A stretch of 64,000 bases of DNA from Fragilaria crotonensis (Eukaryota > Bacillariophyta > Fragilariophyceae > Fragilariales > Fragilariaceae): NCBI GenBank assembly GCA_022925895.1, contig JAKSYS010000041.1, positions 62,001 through 126,000 of the forward strand. Reading direction: 5' to 3'. Positions 21,323 to 32,652 of this stretch are shown one piece after another. A model generated the notes under the pieces. That model had not been told where the DNA came from. It saw nothing but the letters and a program-made list of their open reading frames with translations, and made no database searches. Numbering within the stretch: position 1 is the stretch's first letter; the number at the start of each line of letters is the position of its first letter. A program made the translations under genes and the position numbers.

Positions 21323-21956
21323 TGGGGAAATTACAAAATCACGTATTTTTCAGCCACTTTACAATATAGTACAATGACCCTCTATATACAACTTTACATC
21401 TTACTATATCACCGATTTGCTTTTGGCGTTTACAATATCGCGCGTACATTTGTTCATATATTACTATATCACGCAAGCGTGATATAGTAACACATTTTGT
21501 CGCCAGCCACATCTTCTCTCCACAGATAACATGGTACACCGTATTGTAGCCAATGTCATAAATGAAGAATGGCCAACCTTGCACCACAACCTCTTTCTCC
21601 GTCGTTTTGTTTCAATCACTTGTAGCTCTCAGTCCGATTACGCTAATGTGGTAGTTGTTATCACTCTTTTAGTGTGGTCATTATTTGCGTTGTGCTTCTT
21701 CTGTGTTGAACGTTCAAAATCAAATTGACCATTGGGGGCGATGAGTTTGATTCAACTGAACCTGATACAGTAGTCTACGCACCTTTTGGTATACAGTACC
21801 ATAATGTTCATCTGAAAACTAACGAAGTACATGAACCTAAATCCAGCCCCTTGTTGTCACCCTCATCGAATGCAACATGACGCATATAGGTATAGTCGTG
21901 GCGCACACTTGAACTACCTGCCTATTAGAGACTATTAGAGACTGGCTGGGGCAACT
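21323..21956 (+). repeat. Left TIR of MULE B
   Basis: About 570 bp of strong match to the right TIR, then a weaker inner part ending in ATTAGAGACTGGCTGGGGCA. It contains a small perfect palindrome (TTACTATATCACGC...GCGTGATATAGTAA, about 21462-21491) present in both TIRs. Confidence 0.85.
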
Positions 21957-22049
21957 TTGTTTGTCGTGGCGCCCTCCCGCATAGATGGAACATGAAGTAG
22001 TAGGCAATTTGTCCAAATCGAGCTCAACGAATTTACTTTGTCCACGAAT

Positions 22050-24149
22050 TCATTTCGTCTTAGTACGTCCCTCCTGTTGCTTTGGCGATGCTGGCTCCCT
22101 CCTCCGTCGACCCGACGTCGCATTACCAGCCACTTCTAGGCACGGACTTTCAGATGCATGAACAGGGCCAGCCGCTACAATCTTCTCCTTTGCCGCAGTG
22201 AAAGTGCAAATAAGTGATTTGCACCTTTCCAACCAGTTCCTACGGGCAGCACCTTCACCGTCTGGCCTAGACACAGATGTGCAGTGCCTCAGTGCACGGC
22301 CATCCCAGCTGATGGCAGTTGCATGAGAAAGCTTTATGGCGATGCCGTTGTAATCCGTACCACATTTCCTCTTGCCGTACAAATTTGGAATCAGAAAGTA
22401 CCAGTTTGATCCACAACCCGGCTTCTCCTCTGTCCATAGACTAAAACCCTGTGAAGCGTCATTCACATCGAAGTGTGACGCGTTTCCCAGGTCAACGCTT
22501 ACATCAATTGTGTACCCAACCCGGAGGCCCTTACCATTTCCATCCATCGGAGCTATTGGCACAAGGGACGAATCGGCTTCCACGTTCTGAACAACAGAAA
22601 GGACATCCGGAAAACAGTAGAGGCCAACAGTGGCAAAGGCCTCGACAAAGCTCCTCAGTAACGGTTGAGGCACCTTATCGTTTGCAGCGAACCCGACAGT
22701 TGTCATTCCATCCAACAGGACACGGGTCCCAATTGTGCATTGTACCAACATCCCCGGTATTCTGCCTCGCCGTGCCGCTGCTTCTCCGAAGGCGAGAATT
22801 GTGTTCACCGATCACCTCGATGGAAGCAAGTAGGTCATGCCTGCCCATATGGCAATACCTTGACTCGTGGGAACCATCAAGAATACTTCTCACCATGATA
22901 ATTGACTTCCTCCCAACTGCACCAGAACCACTGGGGGCGATGTCAACAATGATATCAACGAATGGGTGTTCCAACGGGTCAATCGTCCAACAAGTGTCGG
23001 GGATTTTCAGGTGCAAGCACCCCGGGGCGTAATGTCGACCACCCACCCTTGCTGAATTCGAGTTGACAAGGCGGCGATTGTATTCTTGCGCACGGTCAGC
23101 AACTGGCCACGCACCCACATCGTGTCCAGCAATAATGTCTGGTGGCATCCGAGGGCCATCATGATCCGCACATTGCGTTGACACGAACACTTCGCGCAGT
23201 AACCTTGGTGCTGCTGGATAGTACAAAACTCTCCAGGCAGAGACCCCAGCACTTGTAACGGAAGCAAACCTCTTCACGTATCCATCCTCTCCAAATTGTA
23301 AACGGAAGTCCGACCCGGTGGAACCTGCACCGACATGTTCGTCCTTAGTCGAAACCAACTCATGTCCAGAGCAATGCGTGAACCTTCAACACCCTCAGTC
23401 TTCCTGCGCCAGTCCCTTGCACAGTAGAACACTCCCCCCCGGCAGGAAAGCAAGGAGAGTCCTGTACTTGTAGTCATTGGCATCGTCAAGATCCTCAGGT
23501 CCACTTGCAGGCGCCATAATTACATCATCAGGTCCCAGTGCAACAACGTCCGCGTCACCAGTTTTAAAAGCACTACTTATATTTAAGGTCGCAGCTGCCG
23601 TCGGAGTAATCTTTCGGTTACATATCACATCCATGAGAATGAACTCCGAAAGGTACTTCGAAGTGGTGGCATGTTTCATGAAGACCTCATCCAGTGAGCG
23701 CAATTGCGTGATGGCACTGCAATTATCAGTAACTTTATCACCGGCTTTCACCTGCTCCTCGTCAGCAAGCCGAAGGTCCTTACAGATCGAACAATTAAGC
23801 GCATACGATATCCATCTTAAGGGCGTGCCGCATACCTCGACCTCGCCACCAATAGTTCCAGTCAAAGCTGCAGAACGAAACGCAATCGTAAAATCGGAAG
23901 GGAAAAAATATCCCTCCCATCCAGGGGGAAGCACTTCAGTAGCAGTGCCAACACTTTCGGACCTGAAGGGAAGTAATTCCTTCTCGCCCGCTTTCGTGGC
24001 ATCTTGTTACTGAGCCGCTTCTTCGAGGCGGGCACCGCCACCACCCTTGGATTATCCTTCCCGAGGTTTAGAACAGTAGTGCGACAAATTGACGTCCGAC
24101 CTCGCATCTTCAACGCATCATTGTCTTCATTCCGAACCAATCCTGACAT
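22050..24149 (-). CDS. MULE B cargo: 2OG-Fe(II) dioxygenase-like protein, frame broken
   Basis: Starts at ATG 24149 and is read in pieces: 23862-24149, 23395-23934, 23274-23504, 22675-23358 and 22050-22808. Successive pieces overlap where single-base shifts occur, one of them at the C8 run at about 23430-23437. N-terminal part: basic (KKRLSNKMPRKRARRN), then LPPGWEGYFFPSDFTIAFRS, vaguely like an MBD/TAM start, and a Cys pair (LNCSICKD). C-terminal 250 residues: GYTIDVSVDLGNASHFDVND, SLWTEEKPGCGSNWYFLIPN, then YNGIAIKLSHATAISWDGRA and LRHCTSVSR. HFD plus a second His 64 residues after the first and an Arg six further on fit the HxD...H...R iron/2-oxoglutarate site of the double-stranded beta-helix fold. 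The C-terminus is Lys/Arg rich. Substrate unknown; nucleic-acid or chromatin modification is an inference from TET/JBP-type genes carried by transposons elsewhere. Confidence 0.5.
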
Positions 24150-24824
24150 ACTACTGTGAACTCCCAGCTAGATGGCAGGCAGAGACAGCGTATCGTCAGT
24201 CAGCAGCACAACAAACACGCCCGGCTAGATGGCAGGGAACTGATGATGTGCTTCAAGCGGATCGAATAAATGATGAGCAACGAGCGTCCATGCGCGTCGT
24301 CCGTAAGCAGCGCAACAAACACCCCCGGCTAGATGGCAGGGGAAATGATGATGCGCTCCTCAACAACAGACGCAATGCTGATCAGCAAGAAGTGTCAATG
24401 TGTGTGAGAGGCAGCGAAGTGTGATCAAGGAAATGCATTTTCGCGCAATTTTGCATTTGGTTGACACCCTGATGTACTGGCGTAGTATGTATGCATACGT
24501 GGTATAGTATGATGTTGCCATTGCGCGCGAGCAAGACGTCAAAAAAATTCATACATGCCACAGTTCATTAAGTGTTGGGTCTTGCGCGCAAGAATAGACA
24601 CTTAGGGAGTATCTGAACAGATTTGTACTACCGGTAGTAATACAACAGCAATGCGGTTTCCAATATACAGTAAAGTATTGCATAAGGATGCAGTGCCGTT
24701 TATAACAGTTTTTAAGGAGTGATGCCAATGTAGTACAAATACAGCATAGCTACTACTTCTTCATCGTCTTCTCAAAGCATTGTCTCCTTGTTGTCGTCAA
24801 ATACTGATCAGAACACGATAAACC
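24150..24824. promoter_or_regulatory. Bidirectional spacer of MULE B with repeated GCTAGATGGCAGG sites
   Basis: GCTAGATGGCAGG occurs at 24167-24179, 24224-24236 and 24328-24340, the last two preceded by the same ACAAACAC(G/C)CCC(C)G context. The first copy lies 18 bp upstream of the start codon of the minus gene. The rest is AT-rich with no gene. It must carry the start signals of both divergent genes; binding of the sites by the transposase or a host factor is inference. Confidence 0.45.
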
Positions 24825-27800
24825 ATGGCAAAGAAAGCAAAGAAATGCTTTCCAGGCGATCCCCACTTTTCGGGATGGATATCTCCAAGCAGCGAGGATA
24901 TTTCTGCACTACCGCGTAATGCTTGGTTGAGCACGTTGCTGTTGGACTGCATACTGCAGCGATCTGCGCTGCCGGTGGATGTGACATCCACTGACACTTT
25001 TCATATTGGGAGTCTTGGCACCCGAACTTACATCCAGTCATGTAACGATCTGATCACGTATGTACCCAATGGACCCGACGCGGTTCAAGTGGGGAGGGCA
25101 AACCGACAAAAAGTTTCACGCATTCGTGCATCTTTGCAATCTTGTTTCCGATCCCGTCCCGTCAGCAGGCTCCTTATACCGATTGTCTCGGTACACCACT
25201 TTTTTGTGCTTTGCTTGGATTGTTCGTTCTCTAGTCGAGAATTTATTACCATTTGACAATTTACGATTCCCTGCAACGCCGCACTCGTCAAATTAATCCC
25301 GAAGTCGCAACCATCGTAAAGGAAGTCAACTACTTCGTGCGATTCTACATTCTTCAAGAGGAGGAACATGAGCACCTTCGACTGACGGATGAGGCCTTGC
25401 TTAAACGAGTGGAGTATGGAGAATGTCCACGTCAGTTGAACGGATTTGATTGCGGTTTATTTGCAGTTGGCATTGTTTTGCACCTTGTCGAGGGTAAGGT
25501 GATCACGATGGAAACGTTTACTCAACAAGACATCACCGGTTTGCGGGCTAAACTGACGGCCGTGTTTGGGGGAAAGGGCACCGGATTAGGGACAACAAGT
25601 CAGGTTGTCCGCGCCTGCTTCCCAAAACTGAATGGAAGTAGCATCCTTGATACTTTTGGTGTGGAGGTACTGGACGTGCCTGCCGCGGAAGTACACCAAG
25701 TCAGGTCGGCGGGCGGCAGTTCGATTACGGAGGAGGTGGAAACTGCTGTGAACAAGGAAAACACGATGGATACTGCTGGCCATTCGGGAAGTGACGAAGA
25801 CATGGAAACCGCTGTGGAAAAGTGCGCATCGCTACTTGCTGCTACTGATGATGATTCGGCGAATGGCAATGAGGATGCGCTTAGTTATCACACTTGCGAG
25901 GACAGCGAGAGCAGTAGTGAGCTTAAGGATGATAATGTTACAGATTTTCGAACAGGAAATGAAGGGAGCAATCTGGCAAAGCCAGTGCCCGTCAAGTCTC
26001 TTGACGTATTGTTCTATGACATAATGAGGGACGCAAAGGTGGATTGCTTTGCGACGTTGGAAGAGGTGATGCCATTAATTGAAACGTATGAGATTCGGTC
26101 AGGAAATCACTTGCGGGTGCAACGCTCACTCCGAAATCAATTTAAGCAGTTCCAATGTCGGGAGCATGTCAACTGCCCATTCCAAGTTTTAATATCGAGG
26201 CGGCGATCTGACGGCAGGTTTGGCGTGTCGAAGATTAAGGGTTTGCATGGCGACGTGCGACGTGCTCCGCTCGCGGCTGATGGGCGGCATTGGAAGAAGC
26301 GACATCCGAACCTGCATGGAATTATTGGTCAGGTGGTTCAAACAAAGGAAGGAACACCGACACCGGCAGACGTTCAGAAGACGGCTGCAACACGTTCTGG
26401 TCTGATTGTGCCGTACATGGCTGCGTACCGAGCACTGACCCATGAAACAAGCGCTCAAAAGGCTGCAACGTTGAAAAACTTCGAGATGATTATCCCTTTT
26501 TTGGAAGCGTTGAAGAGCTGTAACCCTGATTCCATTATTGGATGCGAGAGGGATAAGGACATGAGGGTCGTTGAGCTGCATGTTTTCCCCGGGATCATGA
26601 ACCGAGCGCTGAAGTTTGTGCGCCCGGTACTGTCTTTGGATGCCGCCCACCTGAAGAGTGTGTTCAAAGGCACTCTGTATGTTGCATCAGTTCTGACGGG
26701 TAGCAATGATATCTTCCCAATTGGATTCATGATCTTGGCAGGCAATGAGGATGGTGCTTTGTGGCAAAAGATGCTTCGTTATCTCAAGAAAGCGTGCCCA
26801 ATCATTGGAGAGCAGGTGTACGGAAATATTGACGTGGATGGGGTCGCGAGGCCCCCATTTCTGTTCATTTCTGACCGAGACAAGGGTCTGAAACCGGCGT
26901 TGAAAGCAGTGTTCCCTGATAAATTTGAGATGAGCTGCGCAAAACACATCGAGGGCAACGTGGCACAGAAGTTTGGCAAGCAGTGTTCCAAATATGTATT
27001 GGCAATTGCAAAAACATTTTTGACAAGAAATTCTAGTCGCTTATTTGAGGAGGTACGCAGGATTAAGCCGGAAGCTGCAACATATCTGGATGAAATCACA
27101 GACAACGATCGTGTTCTGTGGCGGACCACTCAGTGGTACTCATCTTCTACCGCCATTGTCATTCCACCAAGGTATGGAATTGTGACGTCAAACACAAGTG
27201 AGGCGGTGAACAATATGTTCTCTGAAGCTAGAGACGTGGGGTGGTTAGAGTGTGTGAACAAACTCATCGACATCATGTCGACAAGGACATATGTGTGCAG
27301 AAAGAAGTACAGGGAACGTGACGGGTCCGAAGTGGTGCCTAGAGTTGCGCAGATAATGAAGGTTAGGTGGGATGCAGCTGCTAGCATGACGGTTGTCGAG
27401 TTGGAAAGTGGATGCGGTGACTTTAAGGTCGTGGAACCATCATCACTTGCAGAGAGAATACTGTACGACCGTCAGCAGGATACCTCGACCAAAACCGCAT
27501 CAACATAGTAAAGCCAGACTTTCAATGGTGCAGCTGCGGTGTCTGGCAAGACTTCTTGTACCCCTGTTGACATGCGTGTGCAGTCTTCAGGAAATGGAAA
27601 GAAAAAGACTTCACCTATGTCATCGGCAATTTGGTGCATCCCTACTACAGTTTCGAGTTTGTACAAAACAGCCACGTTCAGGAACAACGTCTTCCCCGTC
27701 TGCTTGGAAACACTCAAATATGATGGCGTGACGAAGGAACCAGCATTGCCAAAGCGACAGGCGGGACGCCCGAAGACAAAACGAATTCGCAGACGAAGTA

Positions 27801-27940
27801 AATTTGTCGAATTGAAGCAGTCGCCTATAACATGTTCCATCTGTGGGAAAAGGGGTCACAACCGACAAAGTTGTGTTCCGTCTGTGCAGAAAGGTGGTGC
27901 CAAGTCCAATGAACTTGCCCCAGTCTCTAATAGTGTCTAA
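24825..27940 (+). CDS. Ulp1-like SUMO-protease/MULE transposase fusion (element B)
   Basis: Starts at ATG 24825. The first 143 residues are the N-terminal half of a C48 (Ulp1) protease: W-LSTLLLDCIL, LITYVPNGPD, and the catalytic His in VSVHHFFVLCLDCSF. A frame slip at about 25252 (one T short in ATTTGAC would join FITI to TIYDSL) leads to a 752-codon ORF with the catalytic Asp (IYDS), oxyanion Gln and nucleophile Cys in CPRQLNGFDCGLFAVGIVLH. An acidic linker follows, then a C/H DNA-binding region (CREHVNCPFQVL), and the MULE core with PVLSLDAAHLKS, LFISDRDKGL and KHIEGNV as DDE candidates. The SWIM finger (QWCSCGVWQDFLYPC...H) is in a shifted frame and broken by a TGA at 27568 where element C has TGG. 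The tail has an AT-hook-like GRPKTKR and a CSICGKRGHNRQSC zinc knuckle. Not functional as written. Confidence 0.75.
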
Positions 27941-28538
27941 TAGATAATAGGTAATGACAATTTTAGTGTGCATAACAACTATATGCGTCATGTTGCATTC
28001 GATGAGGGTGACGACAAGGGGCTGGATTTAGGTTCATGTACTTTGTTAGTTTTCAGATGAACATTATGGTACTGTATACCAAAAGGTGCGTAGACTACTG
28101 TATCAGGTTCAGTTGACTCAAATGCTTCGCCCCCAATGGTCAATTTGAATTTGAACGTTCAACACAGAAGAAGCACAACACAAATAATGACCACACTAAA
28201 AGAGTGATAACAACTACCACATTAGCGCAATCAGACTGAGAGCTACAAGTGATTGAAACAAAACGACGGAGAAAGAGGTTGTGGTGCAAGGTTGGCCATT
28301 CCTCATTTATGACATTGGCTACAATACGGTGTACCATGTTATCTGTGGAGAGAAGATGTGGCTGGCGACAAAATGTGTTACTATATCACGTTTGCGTGAT
28401 ATAGTAATATATGAACAAATGTATGTGTGATATTGTAAACGCCAAAAGCAAATTGGTGATAAGATGTAAAGTTGTATATAGAGGGTCATTGTACTATATT
28501 GTAAAGTGGCTGAAAAATACGTGATTTTGTAATTTCAC
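27911..28538 (-). repeat. Right TIR of MULE B
   Basis: Inverted copy of 21323-21956. The same landmarks appear in reverse order. The inner border overlaps the last codons of the transposase frame (TTGCCCCAGTCTCTAATAG). Confidence 0.85.
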
Positions 28539-28595
28539 AATTCTAAAGATATGTTAACACGGAGATGTCACTCAGTCAGAGGTACTATAGCCCCA

Positions 28596-29777
28596 CTATT
28601 GTCGTTCTTTCTCGATCTTATCTTGGACTTCGGAGTTGTACAGCTCAAATGAGAATCTCTTGGTCAGAGCTGGATGTGTGAAGTTGAATTGTTGGAAAAC
28701 GCCTTTTTCGCCGTGCTTCGCAATTCGTTCTGGCGTTTTAAGGCTATACCGTCGAACCTTTGAGGCGTTGCCCAAGAATGAAGCCCACCTCACAAATGTC
28801 GACACAGAGCCACCAACAAGCTCCTTCTGTGCGGACATGAGGAAGCAAAAGCTTTGTTCCCCATTGCTGGTGTTCACAAATCGTGCATCTAGCCCCTCTT
28901 CTCGCATTCGATCCACGTAGCGCTGACCGAAGGATGCAAATAGACTCAAAACTGCAATTTTGTCTCCTGGTCGGAGATGTTTAAACAGCTCGCTCAAAGC
29001 TTTGTTAGGGCTGATCTCCTCATAACCCGTCGCCAATGCTTTTTCCTTCGGCACCTCGACTTCGAATCCTCGCGCGTGGAACACTGTTTCATTCGCCTGT
29101 GCTCTAGGACCGCAACATTTAGGATTCTTGGTATCAAATTCAAACAAGGACCGATATCGATCGAAAAACCGATCTACCATTGGAAAAGAATTGAAGGCGT
29201 ATGTGTACATCATAGGGAGAGTGATCCTGGGATTACCTTGTATTTTCGGTACGAGGTTGCCGGCATTTTTCACGGTGTTCGCAAACTCTTCAATGGTCCT
29301 TTCCCAATGATTTGTGGTTGTGTTGCGCCCGAAAAAGAAATGATCGTGGCCGAGCCAGTCCTGTTGTTGCTTCCGCCGGTATTGTAATTCTGGAGTGTTT
29401 CCTCTAGTAAAGTCCATCGTTCGAAGTTTTGGGAAGCATGTTTTGATACTGTTGATAGATGCTTGCCACGTTTCTGTGTACGAGTGCCTTAAAACTATAT
29501 TGACTGTAATGTTGTAGTCATCCTCAAGCATCCACTTCGATGCGTAACCAAATGCAATGAAGCTCAGATAATTTGCCATCTCAAAATCAAGTTGTATGAC
29601 AATTGTTGGCGGATGGGTGGCATTCTCAAAAAGGGCAACATCGTTATCAATGCATGCGGTTGGATCCCCTAGTAATTTCATATGCAAGACCGCATAACCA
29701 AGAACGAAACAGTGGATGCATATCATGCACACAGCGATCACAACTGTCCTATCGAATCGCATGTAGGGCATGATCAT
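28596..29777 (-). CDS. Type II membrane protein, putative Golgi glycosyltransferase-like
   Basis: Intact 393-aa ORF from ATG 29777. Residues 11-33 form a signal anchor (VVIAVCMICIHCFVLGYAVL), and the lumenal domain has several N-X-S/T sites. It contains PTIVIQLDFEMANYLSFIAF, where a family-specific start of an alpha/beta fold is likely, and a C-terminal segment LRPGDKIAVLSLFASFGQRY, then NGEQSFCFLMSAQKELVGG and STFVRWASFLGNASKVRRY. That Ser-rich loop followed by an S-x-F-x-x-WA-x-x-LG helix resembles the nucleotide-sugar end of fucosyltransferase-like (GT-B) enzymes in algae. The similarity is weak and the function is a suggestion only. MULE B is inserted 57 bp past its stop codon. Confidence 0.6.
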   Translation of the reverse strand: MIMPYMRFDRTVVIAVCMICIHCFVLGYAVLHMKLLGDPTACIDNDVALFENATHPPTIVIQLDFEMANYLSFIAFGYASKWMLEDDYNITVNIVLRHSYTETWQASINSIKTCFPKLRTMDFTRGNTPELQYRRKQQQDWLGHDHFFFGRNTTTNHWERTIEEFANTVKNAGNLVPKIQGNPRITLPMMYTYAFNSFPMVDRFFDRYRSLFEFDTKNPKCCGPRAQANETVFHARGFEVEVPKEKALATGYEEISPNKALSELFKHLRPGDKIAVLSLFASFGQRYVDRMREEGLDARFVNTSNGEQSFCFLMSAQKELVGGSVSTFVRWASFLGNASKVRRYSLKTPERIAKHGEKGVFQQFNFTHPALTKRFSFELYNSEVQDKIEKERQ

Positions 29778-30985
29778 TCAAGAGACGAATTGAGGATGAA
29801 GCTCAATATCGATGAACGCGAACGAAAAGTCGAGAAGCATAGAACACATTTTGGTGGCGCAAACAGAATGCTAACCCGGAATCCAGAATGTACACCGATG
29901 ATTCTATGCACGTTTCACATACTGGAGTACTCGGAGTACTTCATTCAGTACAAACGCGTCTGATGCATAGAACAATTCATTTAATGTGCGAAAAAATGGT
30001 TCATTTATATAGTTATTAAAATCATCAAGGCAAGGCACATATAAGAGTAGTATATGTTTTATCGCGTGATGCCAAAATTTCATTCCTCTCTATCGTTTAC
30101 TCTGCTCGGAGTACAAGTACGACAGTACTTGTACTTGGAGTACGACCTACAAGACCATTCCTTTTAACCTGACACACTGACTACCAGTGAAAAATGGCTT
30201 TGAGCCCTTAAAAAAATTGAGCCATTAAACGGTGTAAATTTGATCGCCTCTACCAAAAATTGCTCAATATCACATTGATTACTACTTTATGCATATGTAA
30301 AAGATGTTCCTTGCGATATGGAGCTTTTTTCCTTTGCAAAGGTAATGCAAGCTTTTGGCAGCCTGTGTACTGTACTGTGTACCAATAGATGAACTGGGAG
30401 TTGAAACCTCGGAGATTTTGCACATCTCAAATTTTTGAGCCGGGCCTCCAATTTTATGTAGACATACCATATACCATATATACCATGCAGTATTTTTTAA
30501 TGATTGCGAGAAATATAGATAGCAGCTTAACTGTAGTTCCCGCGCCATGTATGGCCATACTTCACATGGGATGAATTACATTTTGTATTGGCGTGTTACC
30601 AATGTGCGTCGTATAATCAACGTAGCAGTACAAAGAGATTGGGTGAAGACGATGATGAAATTTTGTTGAATGGAGTAAAAAACTCAAGGGGGCAAATATT
30701 CAAAATTATTCAGGTACTATTATTAATCACTAAATTGCTTGGAGACATTAAAATGAGAAAGACGCTTGCAAAACCATCAACTTCTTCATGATTTCTTTGT
30801 CCAGTATAGAAATGATTCAACCATGTGATAGCATAAGCATGATCCACTTTTGTGGCATTTGAAGTAATTGCATTGCATTAGATTTTCATTGAGAACTTTT
30901 TAGTCCAACATGGTGTTCATTACTGACTCAAAGCCAATTTTTACTGGCACTCTGAGTCCAACACATGTTGAGGATACTGCCCAGC
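29778..30985. other. Intergenic region
   Basis: No supported gene. The promoter side of the preceding minus gene contains GGAGTACTCGGAGTACTTCA (29925-29944) and GGAGTACAAGTACGACAGTA (30108-30127), instances of the dispersed GTACTCGGAGTAC motif. 30280-30900 is AT-rich without features. Confidence 0.5.
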
Positions 30986-30989
30986 AATG

Positions 30990-32652
30990 CGAACCTGTTG
31001 CACGTGACGGGCGTCAATGGAAGAAACGACGAGCTGGGAAACTGGACGCGATGATTGTTCAGGTTGTTTGAACAAAAAAGGACAAACCAACTCCAGCTGA
31101 TGTCATAAAGACAGCTGCTAGTCTGGATGGTGAGGTAATCACTTACATGCCTGCAAATTGCGCTCTCAACAATCAATCTCATGCCCAGTTTAGGCAGAGT
31201 TCAAAGAATTTTGAACTACTGCCAGGGTACCTTGAGGCAATGAAACAGTTGAACCCCAACTCTGTCATTGGGTATTCACATGATAGCGAGAGATCCATTA
31301 AACATGTACATTTTTTCCCTCGTTTCATGAATACAGCATTAAAGTTTGAAAGACCAGTTATATCTCTGGATGTAGCTTATTTAAAGTGTAGCTACAAAGG
31401 GACAATGTACGTGGCTTTGGTCCTTTCTGGAACAAGAAATGAGGTGTACAGCATCAGATTCATGATCTCCTCTGGGAATGAAGATGGCGAGACTTGGACA
31501 ACAGTGTCGAAATACTTGAAGGAGGCGTGCCCAATCATCTTTGAGCAGGGTTTTGGCAATGAGCGTGGTGACGACGGAGAAATTTCAGCATCCGTTTCTA
31601 TTTGTTTCCGACCGCGACAAGGGTCTGAAAGCGGCCCTACGAAATGTGTTTCCAAGAAACAAGGAAACGAGCTGTGCAAAACATATTGAAGCAAATGTAT
31701 GCCAGAAGTTTGGTCAACAATGTGCTCAATATGTGATGGCAATTGCAAAAACTTTCTCTTTCAGATGCTCCAATCACTTGATTGATCAAGTGAGGACTAT
31801 CAAGCCGCATGCTAAAGATCTTATTGAAAATGTTGACAATGATACCCTTTGGAGAAGTACATCGTGGCTAGATGAGCAGAATCCAGTCCCACCACGTTAT
31901 GGGATTGTACCTCCAACACAAGCAAATGTGTGAACAACATGTTTGCACAGGCGCGCACTGTGGGATGGTGGCTGGAGGCGGTAGAAAGCATTGTGGATGT
32001 TATGTTGGCAAGAATTTCAACCTGCCAATCTAAGCACATTGATCGGGAGCCGGGAGAGGTTGTGCCTTGTGTGGCACAGATTCTGAAAAGGCGTTGGGAT
32101 GCTGCGGCATCCATCACAGTTGTTGAGTTGGTGCATGAGTGTGGAGATTGCAAAGTTGTGGAGCCTTCGACAGTACAAGACTCCGACAAAGACCCTCACT
32201 TGCCCAGCATGCCATACAATGCAGGGCAACCAAACACTGTCTACATTGTTAAACCAGAGTTGCAGTGGTGCACTTGTGGCATTTGGCAAGATGCTCCGTA
32301 CCCATGTTGGCATTGTTGTGCTATCTTTTGGAAATGGAAGGAAAAGGATTTTGGCTATAACCTACAGAATTTGGTGCATCCATACTACAAGTTTGAGTGC
32401 ATACAACAAATGTACGAAAACAAAATCTTTCTAGCGTGCATTGATAATGTCAAATACGATGGCGTGACAATGCCTCCTGCTGTAACAAAGCGACAGCCTG
32501 GGCGCCCACGAAGCAAACGACTTTGTTGTCGACTCGACAAAGTGAGCTTCTTGATCCAGAGGAATCACCGATTAAATGTTCAGATTGTGGCGAATGAGGA
32601 CACAATAAAAGAACATGCAAGAACCAAATTACTAGGACTTCGTAATAAGTGA
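30990..32652 (+). pseudogene. MULE transposase C, 5'-truncated relative of element B
   Basis: Aligns by eye to the transposase half of element B from DGRQWKKR onward, but the Ulp1 half is absent. A TGA at about 31068 replaces the Gln of QVVQTK. Frames then shift at about 31590 and 31930. Preserved landmarks: PVISLDVAYLKCSYKG, LFVSDRDKGLKAALRNVFP, KHIEANVCQKFG, an intact SWIM finger CTCGIWQDAPYPCWHCC, GRPRSKR, and a degraded C-terminal knuckle. Codon-level divergence from B is large, so this is a different subfamily, not a recent copy. Confidence 0.8.

Larger units (their letters stand above)
21323..28538. mobile_element. Complete 7.2-kb MULE (element B) with long TIRs and 9-bp TSD
   Basis: The ends are TGGGGAAATTACAAAATCAC (left) and the complement of GTGAAATTACAAAATCAC (right). 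Both are followed inward by the same roughly 560-630 bp in inverted orientation, with shared landmarks AATGACCCTCTATATACAAC, the GTGATATAGTAA words and CCTCATCGAATGCAACATGA. AATTCTAAA flanks the element on both sides (21314-21322 and 28539-28547), the 9-bp duplication typical of Mutator-like elements. Inside are two divergent genes around a repeat-bearing spacer: a dioxygenase-like protein (-) and a Ulp1/transposase fusion (+). The right end lies only 57 bp downstream of the stop codon of the neighbouring host gene. Confidence 0.9.

Noticed and set aside
25252-25255. TTG at 25253 as a real transposase start
   Set aside because: The preceding frame encodes the other half of the Ulp1 domain, so the reading frame begins at 24825 and only slips here.
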